Shown in pieces: positions 33,872 through 44,087 of a stretch of DNA of 64,000 nt (its first letter is position 1; every line of letters begins with the position of its first letter). The translations under genes and the position numbers were made by a program. Origin of the DNA: Coleophora flavipennella (lineage: Eukaryota; Arthropoda; Insecta; Lepidoptera; Coleophoridae). The stretch spans positions 3,313,501-3,377,500 of the forward strand of contig OX369279.1 in NCBI GenBank assembly GCA_947284805.1, read 5' to 3'. Below the pieces are notes generated by a model. The model was not told where the DNA came from, did not search any database, and saw nothing but the letters and a program-made list of their open reading frames with translations.

Positions 33872-33876
33872 CTAAA

Positions 33877-34262
33877 AAAATTAATAAAATAAAAAACGGT
33901 AATTTAAAAAACTAAAAAACCCGCCTGCGTTTCTGTGTAATTTGGAAATGAAAAACCCTAAAACAAGAAAGTCGTCATACCCGATTGCACTTAACTTAAG
34001 AAAAATTTTAGCTGTCGGGACCCATTCTAGAAATGGAGGCATAGTGAATTGAGAGCACATACCTATATTACATTGCAGATTACTCCAATAACTGACTAGA
34101 CGGCTGACTTTCTAGAATGGGTCCCGACTGCTACAATTTTTCTTAAGTTAAGTGCAATCGGGTATGACGACTTTCTTGTTTTAGGGTTTTTCATTTCCAA
34201 ATTACACAGAAACGCAGGCGGGTTTTTTAGTTTTTTAAAATACCGTTTTTTTTGCATTATTA
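33877..34262. mobile_element. Foldback, about 155-bp arms
   Basis: The left arm (33877-34034: CTAAAAAACCCGCCTGCG, CGTCATACCCGATTGCACTT) and right arm (34109-34262: AAGTGCAATCGGGTATGACG, CGCAGGCGGGTTTTTTAG) are nearly perfect complements around a 74-base spacer. No coding capacity. Confidence 0.9.
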
Positions 34263-34437
34263 ATTTTCTAATAAAGCCAACCAATTTTGTTAAAATTTAT
34301 ATGGGACCACACGGGCAGCACTAGCTTTCAAATAAAAAAAGGAACCATAAAAATAGTTCTGAGGTAACACACACATAAAAAAAAACATACAGACGAATTG
34401 ACCTCCTCCTTTTTGGAAGTCGCTTGAAAAAAAAACG

Positions 34438-34774
34438 AGCGAGCTTTGCAGTAGTCGCATATTATGTGTGTACATCTGACATAAGTAAAAAATCTACCGA
34501 CCTCCAGCCTACTTAGGCGGCATGGCCATGTTTCCTTAGCCTTGGTGACTGAAAAAAACGTATTTCCTGTTGCACACTTCCATCCCTTTTCACGAAACCA
34601 CTCCTACAGATTACAGGTAAGCGATAGGAAAGAAGTGAACATGTCAAAAACTAAAAACCGACTTCGGAAAATCTTTACTGAAAGTATGAAAACAAGTTTC
34701 CCACCTGAAATCATTAACCTTCATTTTTCCCTTTATCTGGGGTAATAGCCGTGGTCGCAAGCCATAATGATAAG
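34438..34774. other. Intronic DNA, no gene
   Basis: Nothing recognised; the open frame 34542-34745 has no motif. Confidence 0.4.
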
Positions 34775-34915
34775 TGCTTCTTCTATATATACAAAAGTGT
34801 TCGTACACGTTCGTGGCTCAACCGTTTTCCATGAAATTTTTCATGTGTATTTGGTAGGTATGGTCGTAAAGTATATTTCATATCGCTACAACGTTTGCCG
34901 GGTCAGCTAGTATGA
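34775..34915 (-). mobile_element. AGCTGT-type repeat, short family
   Basis: Ends ACGTTTGCCGGGTCAGCTAG, the complement of CTAGCTGACCCGGCAAACGT, a common end of this repeat type. Confidence 0.55.
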
Positions 34916-35034
34916 TATAAATTCTGATAACGATATAGGCTCCCCCTCTGGGCGGCGAATCTAACAGTTACGAAAGAAAGACAGCGTTACCGGTAGCATA
35001 TCCCGGACACTGCATAGAACGGTCGTGAAATGAC

Positions 35035-35185
35035 ATTTCTAAAAACAAATGACGGTGCAAACAAAATCACGGCGAAATCCGAGAACCAAACTGTAACCAA
35101 TCTGTATCAACCTGGGAGGTCGTAATCTAGAGAGCGGCAGGGAGTGTCTATACTGTATGTTAGTATACTAATATTGTATACTTTG
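35035..35185 (-). mobile_element. N-repeat
   Basis: Complement of the core (GAGAGCGGCAGGGAGTGTCT) with CCAATCTGTATCAACCTGGG and the end TATTGTATACTTTGCC. Confidence 0.7.
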
Positions 35186-35228
35186 CCAGTAGTGTCACAG
35201 AAGAGACAAACTACCTTTAGCACTCATC

Positions 35229-35545
35229 TAACCGCCTCCGTGGTGTAATGGTTAGTCCATTCGCTTCGCAACAGGAGGTCGTGGGTTCGATTCCCGGTGT
35301 GGTCAACTTGTAAGACTTGGTTTGGTTGGTGGTAGGGCATTTTCTAAGCCCGCCTGGCTAGGTACCACCATCTTATCTGAGTCTTGCCGCCAAACATCAG
35401 TGTTAACAATATTGATGTGTTCCGGCTTGAAGCCAGTTCTCCATTGCATTGGAGAATCTTGGTAAGCCCGCTTCCATCTTTGGCATCATCGTCACTTACC
35501 ATCAGGTGAGATGATGCCAAAAGGCTTACCAATTGTGAATAATAA
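35229..35545 (+). mobile_element. SINE-C, full length reference copy
   Basis: Head CCGCCTCCGTGGTGTAATGG, B box GGTTCGATTCC, body CTTGTAAGACTTGGTTTGGT, then CACTTACCATCAGGTGAGAT and the end GCTTACCAATTGTGAATAAT. The A and B boxes give an internal pol III promoter of tRNA type. Confidence 0.9.
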
Positions 35546-35619
35546 AAAAAACTATTGGCAGGGCTAAGCAGTAGGACCACGGGTTACAAAGTAACTAGTA
35601 TCTCATCTGTGCCACGGGA

Positions 35620-35715
35620 AACAAATAGCAGAAGCAGCTGGATGCGAGCAGCATAGGACTGGCCGTTGAGGAAATCCTTGAGGAAGGCCTTCGTCCAGTA
35701 GTGGACGTTTTACGG
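35620..35715 (+). mobile_element. RTE-like LINE scrap
   Basis: AGCAGCTGGATGCGAGCAGC and GAAATCCTTGAGGAAGGCCT then GTAGTGGACGTTTTACGGCT; diverged, with no GAT run. Confidence 0.7.
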
Positions 35716-36076
35716 CTGTTCAGAGATGTACAAACACGATCTTTTATACAATTTTATTATACTTCGGGATGGATAACCCCATAACATGACTGGAGATCTG
35801 TGATTAATTACACAAATCTCGTCGGCGGTCTTATATCACATGTCCCTTTAAGTTAACGCAACTTAACGCGTTTATAACCACATAAACTCACAAATGTCGG
35901 ACCACAGAAATGCGCAGGCTCACCGGACAGCCTCGTACATGTTTATGTAAATACAGCTTTACAGCCAAATTAAGTAATCGATGGATTTACCGCCCTCCTT
36001 TTCGTTTTTACAGATATGTGGGATATAAAACAAAGATTGATTTCAAATAATTAACAGTTTGAATAATAATTATAAG
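35716..36076. other. Intronic DNA, no gene
   Basis: Nothing recognised. Confidence 0.4.
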
Positions 36077-36315
36077 CAACTAGCTGTCCCGGCGAACACA
36101 CTTTACACTACACTACACGTCCTACCCTACCCTACCCTACCCTACACTACACAACACTACACTACACTACCCTACCCTACCCTACCCTACACTAACCTAC
36201 CCTACCCTACAAAAACGAACTCAACAAAAAAAGAATTAGCGAAATAGGTCCAGCCGTTCACGCGTGATGCGATGACCAAGGGAAATAGAGATTCATTTTT
36301 ATATAATAATATGAA
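36077..36315 (+). mobile_element. CCCTA element
   Basis: Starts CAACTAGCTGTCCCGGCGAA, contains a pentamer array CCCTA/CACTA of about 105 bp, and ends AAAAAAAGAATTAGCGAAAT then GGTCCAGCCGTTCACGCGTG. Confidence 0.8.
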
Positions 36316-36366
36316 GATTACATATTTTCGAAGTTTATAAATCAGTTTTCCATTAAAACAATGTTG

Positions 36367-36578
36367 TCTGTAACTTTTGGATTTTTTGTTTGTCTGTCTG
36401 TCTAAACATACATACAACGCAAAAACTTCCTGGCCGATTTTGAGGAAATTTTGTACGGTGGTTCCTTAAAGCCCCGGTTAACATATAGGATACTTTTTAT
36501 ACCGTAAAATTCAAGAGTTCCCGTGGGATAAATCAAAACCTCCACGCGGACGAAGTCGCGGGCACTGCTAGTTTATAA
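36367..36578 (-). mobile_element. AGCTGT-type interspersed repeat
   Basis: GACGAAGTCGCGGGCACTGC then TAGTTT is the complement of the family end; the other side has ACATACATACAACGCAAAAA. Confidence 0.65.
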
Positions 36579-36849
36579 TATGTTTCTTCCTTACTGCATG
36601 CCTACGCTGTAAAAGCGTACTGTTTATTGTTGATTTGGATATTCCAAACAGTAATGGACGCTAGTACTAGTATATAAACTGTGGTGATACTTATGTACAG
36701 CATGGCTCTACTATTTAATATGGAACTATATTAGACAGAGTCTCGTTAAAAATACACACATAGATACACATTGTTGACACATCAATATGGGTTCAATGAA
36801 CAGATATCTTAAAGTCCCCAGGAAGCTCGAGTTTACAAACGTTTAATTT

Positions 36850-37390
36850 TTCACAAATGACATTATGTTATTATTATTTCATGACTATCAGAAAGAGTGT
36901 AATTTGCACCTATTTTGAATAAATACTTTAAATCTTGAGTCTTGAAAAGGTTCCCCAGGGGGCTTGAGTTTCCATACAAACGTAGTTCCGCTTTAATACA
37001 AAAACTACATGCTGGAATGAATCCAAACTTAGCAAATATATCGATGTTTGTAATTAGTTTTCATCATAGTAAATTGAAAAATAGCTAAACGAAGTCTTAA
37101 ATTAGTTTTGTACTGAAAGTTTGAAACTGCTCTTATTGTTTTTCCGTTTTATATTAGTACATCGAAAACTAATTAAAACCATCGATATGTATCTATCTCA
37201 ATATATTTGCTAAGTATGGATTCAATCTGGCATTTAGTTTTTGTATTAAAGTTGAACTACGTTTTTATGGAAACTCGAGCCTCCTGGGGACCCTTTTCAA
37301 GACTCTAGATTCAAGGAATTTATTCAAAATAGGTGCAAATTACACTCTTTCTGATAGTCATAAAATAGTGATTACATAATTTCATTTCTA
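36850..37390. mobile_element. Foldback, about 0.54 kb
   Basis: Left arm: TATCAGAAAGAGTGTAATTT, GGGGGCTTGAGTTTCCATAC, TCCAAACTTAGCAAATATAT. Right arm: ATATATTTGCTAAGTATGGA, GGAAACTCGAGCCTCCTGGG, AATTACACTCTTTCTGATAG. Only about 50 bases separate the arms. The outer part of each arm is the LINE tail also seen at 31260-31340. Half of the inner part recurs at 50722-50870. Confidence 0.85.
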
Positions 37391-37650
37391 AAAAATCAAG
37401 AAATAAACAATCATTAGTTAATAACGTCAAAATCCAATCCGTGATATAAAAAAAACAAATAATGTCATTTGAACATGAAAACAATATGACACGAGAAGTT
37501 ATACATTAAAATAATTGAAAGTCATGAACGCCTTTGACAAGTGTAGGCCAGTTCACACGGACAGCACCCGGTCACGAGTATAAAGCGAGAGTCAGCCATC
37601 GCTCCCCATCAACCATATTAGAGGGAAAGAAACGACTCGGCTCCCTTAAA
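37320..37650 (-). mobile_element. LINE 3' end, same family as 30757-31350
   Basis: The complement of 31085-31340 is recognisable through AATAGGTGCAAATTACACTC, AATAACGTCAAAATCCAATC and CACGGACAGCACCCGGTCAC. It overlaps the right arm of the foldback. Confidence 0.7.
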
Positions 37651-37767
37651 TAATCTAACTAAATACACTCAGCGATACAGAAATAAGGCCACCAAATTTT
37701 TCTCAGTACATTTTTGTACAAAGAAGGTTCTAAACAGGAACAATTAGACTTTTTTAAGCAATAAAAC

Positions 37768-37832
37768 TTCATCAGCGTCGTCACTTACCATCAGGTGAGA
37801 TGATGCCAAGGCTTTATCAATTGTGAATAAAA
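37768..37832 (+). mobile_element. SINE-C tail fragment
   Basis: CGTCACTTACCATCAGGTGA then GATGCCAAGGCTTTATCAAT and GTGAATAAAAAA. Confidence 0.78.
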
Positions 37833-37871
37833 AAAATAGGTAACTATGAAGTGCAGTCAGTAGCATACAGT

Positions 37872-38185
37872 AGGAGCGTCGGTGGCGCAACGGCAATGAC
37901 CGTTCCCTCCTACCAGGAGGTAGTGATTCGAGTCCTGCCACGTACCAATGTGTTTTCGAATTTCGATCTCATATGTACGTTTATCCGACGCTCTTACGGT
38001 GAAGGAAAACATCGTGAGGAAAACTTGCACACATTTGCGAAGAAACTCGAAGGTTGTGTGTGAAGTTGACCAACCCGCACTGGGCTCGCGTGGTCGACTA
38101 AGGCCCGATCCCCTATCTCAGGGTAGGCTCGAGCCCCTCGGTGGGGACGTATATATGAGCTGATGTGATGATGATGTGATGCTTA
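37872..38185 (+). mobile_element. SINE-A, full length reference copy
   Basis: Head AGCGTCGGTGGCGCAACGGC, B-box-like GATTCGAGTCC, body CTCTTACGGTGAAGGAAAAC, tail CCCCTCGGTGGGGACGTATA and end GAGCTGATGTGATGATGATG. Only a few changes from the family consensus. Confidence 0.9.
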
Positions 38186-38362
38186 CAGTAAATTGGCAAA
38201 TTTCACATACATTTTGTGTAATAATATCATGTTTTTTTTTGTTTTTAGCAATCTACTGAGTTCATGAAGCTCGCAGCATGTTGAACTTGTCTACAAATTT
38301 GTAGCGAGAGATCTGGCCTAATGATTTCACTTAGAAGTTCCTTAGTTTTCTTGATTTAATAA

Positions 38363-38712
38363 AAATCTGAGAGCTATGTCGGTTACTTTGATTCTCCTAC
38401 GGATCTCCTCGTTTTTGATTCGATCACGCAGAGAAACTCCAAGCAAAGAATTACTAAACTTAAGTGGCAGTAAGCGGGGGCCCCTAGCACGTAGAACGGA
38501 TGGCCGTTAGGGCATTAAAGTTCTCGAGTGGCGACCGCCCATCGGAAAACGTAGCGTAGACAGACCTCCCACGCGGTGGACCGATGACCTGGTTTAGGTC
38601 GCGGGAAGCCGCTGGATGCGGGTAGCGTAGAACCGGTCGTCGTGGAAATCCTTGGGGGAGGCCTTTGTCTATCAGTGAACGTCCTTCGGCTGATATGATG
38701 ATGATGATGAAA
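38363..38712 (+). mobile_element. RTE-like LINE with inverted 5' segment
   Basis: 38363-38441 reads on the minus strand as GVSLRDRIKNEEIRRRIKVT then DIALR. From about 38450 the plus strand reads RITKLKWQ, then RRTDGR, KVLEWRPPIGKRSVDRPPTR, WTDDLV and KSLGEAFVYQ, ending in GAT repeats. DIALR and RI(A/T)KLKWQ are consecutive in the intact protein, so the break is clean and the first piece is flipped. Confidence 0.85.
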
Positions 38713-39123
38713 AAAAAAAGTTGTTTTGCCCCCTCTTTGTATGAAAACGTACTAAGAAAAATTAGGTGACCTACCATCTGTGCCGCTGAGTTTAAGTTGA
38801 ATCCACTTTATAATAGAGCTTGACTTTAGCGAGCGTGTTCGCTCGCTAACATGACTCACGGACATAGATTAGAAATTGCAGATAGGCCGTTTCCTTATGG
38901 GTGCGGATCGGGCTCCAGATTATGAATCCTCTAATTGAGCCCGTTGAGAGCGCACGTGACTTGATTTAGTTTTGCTTATGCCAAATAATGCAGTGATTAT
39001 CTGTAAAGATTCCTACTCCATGGTCAAGCCCGCTATGAATGGGCGTATCTATAAATCTGGTGGTATTATTTTGAACAGAGGAGATTTTCTTGCGAAATAA
39101 TTGGATTAATTGCATGTGTGACT
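38713..39123. other. Intronic DNA, no gene
   Basis: Nothing recognised; 38815-38850 has GAGCGTGTTCGCTCGC, a short palindrome. Confidence 0.4.
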
Positions 39124-39384
39124 AGACTCACAGAATCGCTTAACTGAAGTCGCAGTGGGCAGGGCACATATATAGCTCGTAGAACAGATAGCCGTTGGGG
39201 CAGTAAAGTTCTCGAGCGGCGACCGCGCACCGGAAAACGTAGTGAAGGCAGGCCTCCTACGCGCTGGACCAACGATCTGGTAAAGGTCGCCGGAAGCCGA
39301 TGGATGCGGGCAGCGCAGGACCGGTCGTCGTGGAAATCCTTTGTCCAGCAGTGAACGATTTTCGACTGATATGATGATGATGAT
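39124..39384 (+). mobile_element. RTE-like LINE, 3' end
   Basis: From RLTESLN-like text through GHI, RRTDSRWGSKVLERRPRTGK, RWTNDLVKVAGSRWMRAAQD and RSSWKSF, with a small deletion before VQQ, to GATATGATGATGATG. Confidence 0.82.
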
Positions 39385-40317
39385 GTGACTAGACTACATA
39401 ATTAACTTTACCAGCTTTTGAATTCCCTCAGTAAGAATTAGGTAGCCTTGTCCAATTTTAGGGTGTAAACTATCTTCTGCTCATTTTTATCAAGATAAGA
39501 TCAGCGGTTTATCCGTGAAAAAGTAAAAGTGTAGAGTCAAACTTTTGCGTTAACTGTGATCTTTTTAAGAAATTCGCGAGCTTTAAAAAGCTGTGTTGAA
39601 AATGTTACCAATAGAGTTTAGTTTTTTTGAGTACCCTGCTTTTGTAACGGCGTTGGCTTCATAATAGTTATTATTATTGAAATATATAAAATCTAAGCTA
39701 CTCTGCTCACTTGGCACGAGGCGAAGTGGCAGGAGCACCTCCAGTGGAAGCACAGTCGGCTGGAGTTCAGTGCAACATTATTACTATTATTATTATTCCA
39801 TTTTTACTATTATTATTATTTACTAAAAATTTGAGTGCGTTTGACTGCAACTCACCTTATGGTAAGTGATGGTGAAGTCGAGGATGGTACACGCAAACTC
39901 AAACTCTATTACAAGAGCTTTTTAAACGCATAATATCTGAAAGTTTATTAAAAACTCAAATACTTACAAAATTGAAAATATATGCTCTTGAATTAGCATT
40001 TTTTCAATAAATAACCGTATTGGTCAAACCAATAAGTTGGGATAGCATTAAATGCAAATTAACTTTTCGGAAACTCTGTAAATACAAATTAATGGAACGC
40101 ACCAAAACGTTACATACAAATTAATGGAACGTACCAAGACGTTATTTACAAACCAATTTACAATTCGTAAGATACAGATCCGATAAATTGCAAAAATAGT
40201 GGGTAATATTGTCATCTACATGACCTTTTTATGGTAATGTTGATAAGAATTGATGAAAATTAGTGTTAATGGTAAAAAGTTTCCATATAGAACAGTTTTG
40301 TTGTTCACAGTGAAATC
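39385..40317. other. Intronic DNA with LINE tails, no gene
   Basis: 39828-39910 is a minus-strand LINE-Q 3' UTR piece (GAGTGCGTTTGACTGCAACT, GGTAAGTGATGG). 39708-39770 (GGCACGAGGCGAAGTGGCAG, GGAGCACCTCCAGTGG) looks like another retroelement end followed by ATT repeats. 40050-40150 has a short duplication of TTAATGGAACG. Confidence 0.5.
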
Positions 40318-40905
40318 ATCGGTGGCTCATTGGTAAAGACTCGGTCCTCCTAACCAGAGGTATCATATCAGCTCATATACGTCCCCACCGAGGGGCTTGA
40401 GCCTACCCTGAATTAAGGCGATCGGGCCTTAGTCGACCACGTGGGCCAAGTGCGAGTTGGTCGACTTCACACACAAACTTCGAGTTTCTCCGCAGGCGTG
40501 TGCAGGTTTCCTCACGATGTTTTCCTTCACTGTAAGAACGTCGGACAAATGTAAATATGAAATCTAATTTCGAAAACACATTGGTACGTGGCGGAATTCG
40601 AACCACGACCTCCCGGACAGGAGGTAGCAACCCTTGCTACAAAAGGTCCCGGGATCAAATCCGGACGGCCAGTGTACCAATGAGTTTCTCGAAAATTACG
40701 TACATTTACTTACCGATTGCTTTAACGATAAAGGAAAATATCGTGAGGAAACTTGCACATCTGGTTCCAGATGTGGATGAAGGTCGCGTAAAGTGTTTAT
40801 CTAAATGCCCTACAAGTGACCGCGGGTGATGCTAAGTGAAATACTACGCAACAGCCGTCTATCCCTTGGATGGCACGGTTAATTGTGCCACACGATAATA
40901 AGAAG
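40318..40905 (+). mobile_element. SINE-B with tail 2, interrupted by a SINE-A
   Basis: 40318-40362 is the head (CATCGGTGGCTCATTGGTAA to CTAACCAGAGGT). It resumes at about 40640 with AGGTCCCGGGATCAAATCC, the body TTGCTTTAACGATAAAGGAA and tail 2, ending TTAATTGTGCCACACGATAA. The A and B boxes are separated by the insert. Confidence 0.83.
40363..40636 (-). mobile_element. SINE-A nested in SINE-B
   Basis: Complement of a nearly full SINE-A (ATCAGCTCATATACGTCCCC to GACAGGAGGTAGCAACCCTT), inserted between the A and B boxes of the host SINE-B. AGGT occurs on both sides of the insert and may be part of the target duplication. Confidence 0.83.
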
Positions 40906-41547
40906 AGATTGTTCACAATTTGTACAAGTCTGAGATTCAGGGGCTTAATATGCAGAAGCTGAGCGATGCGTAACAACCCTAGTTTGTAAAGCAATTCTTC
41001 TCTATCATAGATTTAAGAGCAATTCTCTTATCGGTGAAGTTATCTCTATTTTCTTCTGTCCGTAGCCGTTCTTCTGTTCTGGTACAACTCGACAGCCACC
41101 CTCTTCCTTATTGAATGTAAAGCATTTTTCTGTCACTCTCGTAGATGTATTTTGTTTAAATGAATAAAATGTATCATTATTATGACTACCTGTGGAGAGA
41201 TGTGGTAGAACGGAACCCTCGCTGCGCGAGCCCGCCTCGCACTTGGCCGATCTTTCTATCATTTTCAGTAGACATTTTGTTTCTAAACTAAAATTCTTGC
41301 ACAATTAATTAACTACTCGTACTTCATGGTCCTTTCAAATGCTCTATTAGTTTGTCTTTCACTTATGTTCCATATTTAAACCGTGACTGACTGACTAGCT
41401 GATCTATCAACGCACTACTCAAACCACTATACGGATCGGGTTGAAATTTAGGATACAGATAGCAATTATATGATGTAGGTATCCGCTAAGAAAGAATTTT
41501 GGAAAATTCCCTCGGGCACTACAATAAACAGAATCTGCGCGGGAATC
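40906..41547. other. Intronic DNA with repeat ends, no gene
   Basis: 41210-41255 is a MITE-K right end (GCCTCGCACTTGGCCGAT). 41385-41540 (CGGATCGGGTTGAAATTTAG, CGCGGGAATC) is AGCTGT-like. The open frame at 41005-41304 overlaps these. Confidence 0.45.
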
Positions 41548-41666
41548 TTATCATCTTATCAGCCGAAAATCGGTCTCCCCCAAGGATTTCCACGACGACC
41601 GGTCCTGCGCTGCCCGCTTCCATCGGCTTCCCGCGATCTTCACCAGGTCGTCGGTCCACCGCGTTT
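41548..41666 (-). mobile_element. RTE-like LINE, terminal fragment
   Basis: TATCAGCCGAAAATCGGTCT then CCACGACGACCGGTCCTGCG and CAGGTCGTCGGTCCACCGCG; it lacks about 20 bases near the end. Confidence 0.78.
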
Positions 41667-41804
41667 CACACAGAAAGCATATTTTCTTGTCCACCTTCTA
41701 ATTTATAATAGGTATAATGGATAAAAGATCATTTGACAGTGGTAGGACAAATACAACTCACTTGTGCGCGCAGCGTTATGTGTGCGTTATTAATATTATT
41801 ATAA

Positions 41805-42105
41805 CAGCTCATAAACGCCCCCACCGAGGGGCTCGAGCCTACCCTGAATCAGGGCGATTAGGCCTTTTGTCGACCACGCGGGCCCAGTGCGGGTTGGTCG
41901 ACTTCACACACAACCTGCGAGTTTCTCCGCAGGCGTGTGCAGGTTTCCTCACGATGTTTTCCTTCACCGTTAAAGCAATCGGTAAGTATATGTACGTAAG
42001 TTTTTTTTTTGAAAAACTCATTGGTACATTGGCCGTCCAGATTTGAACCCGGTACCTCTGGCTAGAAGGACCGAGTCGTTACCGGTTGAGCCACCGACGC
42101 TTTAA
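41805..42105 (-). mobile_element. SINE-B with tail 1, full length
   Basis: Complement of tail 1 (CTCATAAACGCCCCCACCGA), body, and SINE-B head with B box (GGATTTGAACCC-like complement at 42030) and A-box region (ACCGGTTGAGCCACCGACGC). It confirms that the SINE-B head and tail 1 form one unit. Confidence 0.87.
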
Positions 42106-42981
42106 TATTATTCAGCTTTAATTTATGAGGCAGTGAACAACTAATGACAAGTCACTAGTAGACAGTAGACATCTGAAACACAAGGGGCGTTAAATGCTTT
42201 GTCTATGCTTAAAAATCCTTTTTAATCCTATCTTTAAGATTACTATACATACTTTTAGGCAAATTTATAATTTTGTGACAATCCTATTTAGACAGCCAAT
42301 AGTAATTCGTTAATAAGAGTTAGAGCCTGGACAGACACATGCACATACTCACACACTTTTTTTTTTGAGATAGTTAATAGTCTGCCTGGAGATGGTGTTC
42401 CCAACCGGTTGCTGACAAATTATAAACGCAGTTTTGTTTGTTTTATGTGGAATTAGTGTAGATTTATACAAATATTTGTGTTTTTTTTTATTTTTAGGTT
42501 TTTTTTAATCTCTTTTTCCAAACAATCGTTGTCCATAAAAATTTCAACATCGTTTTTTTTTGCCGATCATTCGTTTATTTTTATACGTTTTTCGCTTTCT
42601 CAAAAAATTAGACTTGAAAAAAAAATATCGTAAAAATAGTTATGAAGTACCTACCCTATAATTTAATGCGCTAAACAAAATATAATCAAAATCAAGATTT
42701 TTACGGATTGTTCATAGTTTAAGCCATCATTTTCTTATTGTTTATGATCTTAGAAATATTTAAGATACTTAATCTTTAAAGGCATTATTTGAGTTTGCGT
42801 CAGTTTCTTAACAGGTGAGATAAACGCACCCAAATTTTACACAAAAAAGTACCCTGAAAGTTTGGTCATTCTATGTGTACTCTAGAAAGGACACATCGAA
42901 AACCAGGTCACTTGAAAAATAAAATAGATTTCAACTGAATAAGATGGATAAGTAGAAAAGTCTTATAGTAAACTTAATGAG
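42106..42981. other. AT-rich intronic DNA, no gene
   Basis: 42785-42845 is a short plus-strand LINE-Q tail-like piece (CAGGTGAGATAAACGCACCC). Otherwise nothing is recognised. Confidence 0.42.
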
Positions 42982-43264
42982 CGTCTGTGGCGTAATGGGT
43001 CGCCGCCTCCTGTCCGGGAGGTCGTGGTTCGAACCTGCCACGTACCAATATGATTTCGAATTTAGATTTCATATGTACGTTTATCCGACGCTCTTACGGT
43101 GAAGGAAAACATCGTTAGGAAACCTGCACACGCCTGCGAAGAAACTAGCAGGTTGTGTGTGAAGTCGACAAACCCGCACTGGGCCCGCGTGGTCGACTAA
43201 GGCCCAATCGCCCTAATTCAGGGTAGGCTCGAGCCCCTCGGTGGGGACGTATATGAGCTGATAT
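42982..43264 (+). mobile_element. SINE-A, near full length
   Basis: Head GCGTCTGTGGCGTAATGGGT, B-box-like GGTTCGAACC, full body with CGAAGAAACTAGCAGGTTGT, and tail CCCCTCGGTGGGGACGTATA then GAGCTGATAT. Confidence 0.88.
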
Positions 43265-43789
43265 AAAAAAACTTAATGACGAGCTAGAAACTTGAGTAAA
43301 CTTAATATATTCATATGTGTATCACGCATGATGAAATCTCTTATCAAATCTCACATTACATTTGTCTTTCTGTCCATAAAGCCTCATTTCATTCTGCATT
43401 TGCTCGGTCCGCTAGAATTATCCGTATCTAAATGGTAGAATTACTAAAATTTCACTGTGTGACAGGAATCTGATAAAGTTATGTGACGTTTTCGTTGAAA
43501 ATGTGACATTCGATTGCGCAGATGTGGATTTACGAGACATGTTCATAATGCTTAATTTGAGTTGACCGGAATGATTTAAGAAATTTGAAATTATATTTTT
43601 AACACTAAAGATTTTTTTTTAAATTGAATTGCCCTATCACTAAATTAGTTTCTAGAGATTTTTTTACTTTATTATTTTATTTTGTTTGTTTGTTTTTATG
43701 TTAATTTTATTTTATCCTATTTCGAAATTGATTTTTGAAGATTACCCACTATTGAAGCAACTAGGGAAGTGAAGATAGCGGCCTATGGG
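43265..43789. other. AT-rich intronic DNA, no gene
   Basis: Nothing recognised. Confidence 0.4.
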
Positions 43790-43845
43790 ACTTGGGGGAG
43801 GCCTATGTCCAGCAGTGGACGTCCTTCGGCTAATATGATGACCCA
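43790..43845 (+). mobile_element. RTE-like LINE, terminal scrap
   Basis: CTTGGGGGAGGCCTATGTCC, AGCAGTGGACGTCCTTCGGC and TAATATGATGA; only the last 55 bases of the element. Confidence 0.8.
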
Positions 43846-43913
43846 CTATTGACATGTCTTATAATTTTACATGTATATGTATGTTGTATCTATGTTTTTC
43901 ATATTATACAATA

Positions 43914-44087
43914 CAGTGTAAACTCTATATAGCGACACTCAAGAGACCGGGCATGTTGCGACGTTATTGAGAGTTTTCGTTATACAGAGAGAAATTAGCG
44001 TCAAAGTACACCAACTGAGACAGAAAAATTTGACGTTTCAAAGAGTGAATCGTTATATCAAGTGAATGTTTTACAGAGTTTAAACTG
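43914..44087. mobile_element. 174-bp MITE, pogo-like ends
   Basis: Left CAGTGTAAACTCTATATAGC and right, complemented, CAGTTTAAACTCTGTAAAAC. The CAGT start and a TA dinucleotide on the left flank fit pogo/Tc1-type elements, but the right flank is TT, so the superfamily is tentative. Confidence 0.65.

Larger units (their letters stand above)
32685..34437 (+). mobile_element. MITE-L split by 1.5 kb of nested repeats
   Basis: The left part (CGTTAAAAAACCGACTTCAA to CAACTTAGTATATTTTT, 32690-32735) and right part (GCATTATTAATTTTCTAATA from about 34252, through TATATGGGACCACACGG, to TTGGAAGTCGCTTGAAAA) join into the order seen in the intact MITE-L at 14934-15205. Between them lie a tandem triplication and a foldback, listed separately. 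Confidence 0.78.

Noticed and set aside
35229..35300. tRNA gene (also at 52133, 55000 and other SINE heads)
   Set aside because: A and B boxes are present, but no full cloverleaf is apparent and each continues into a SINE body and tail.
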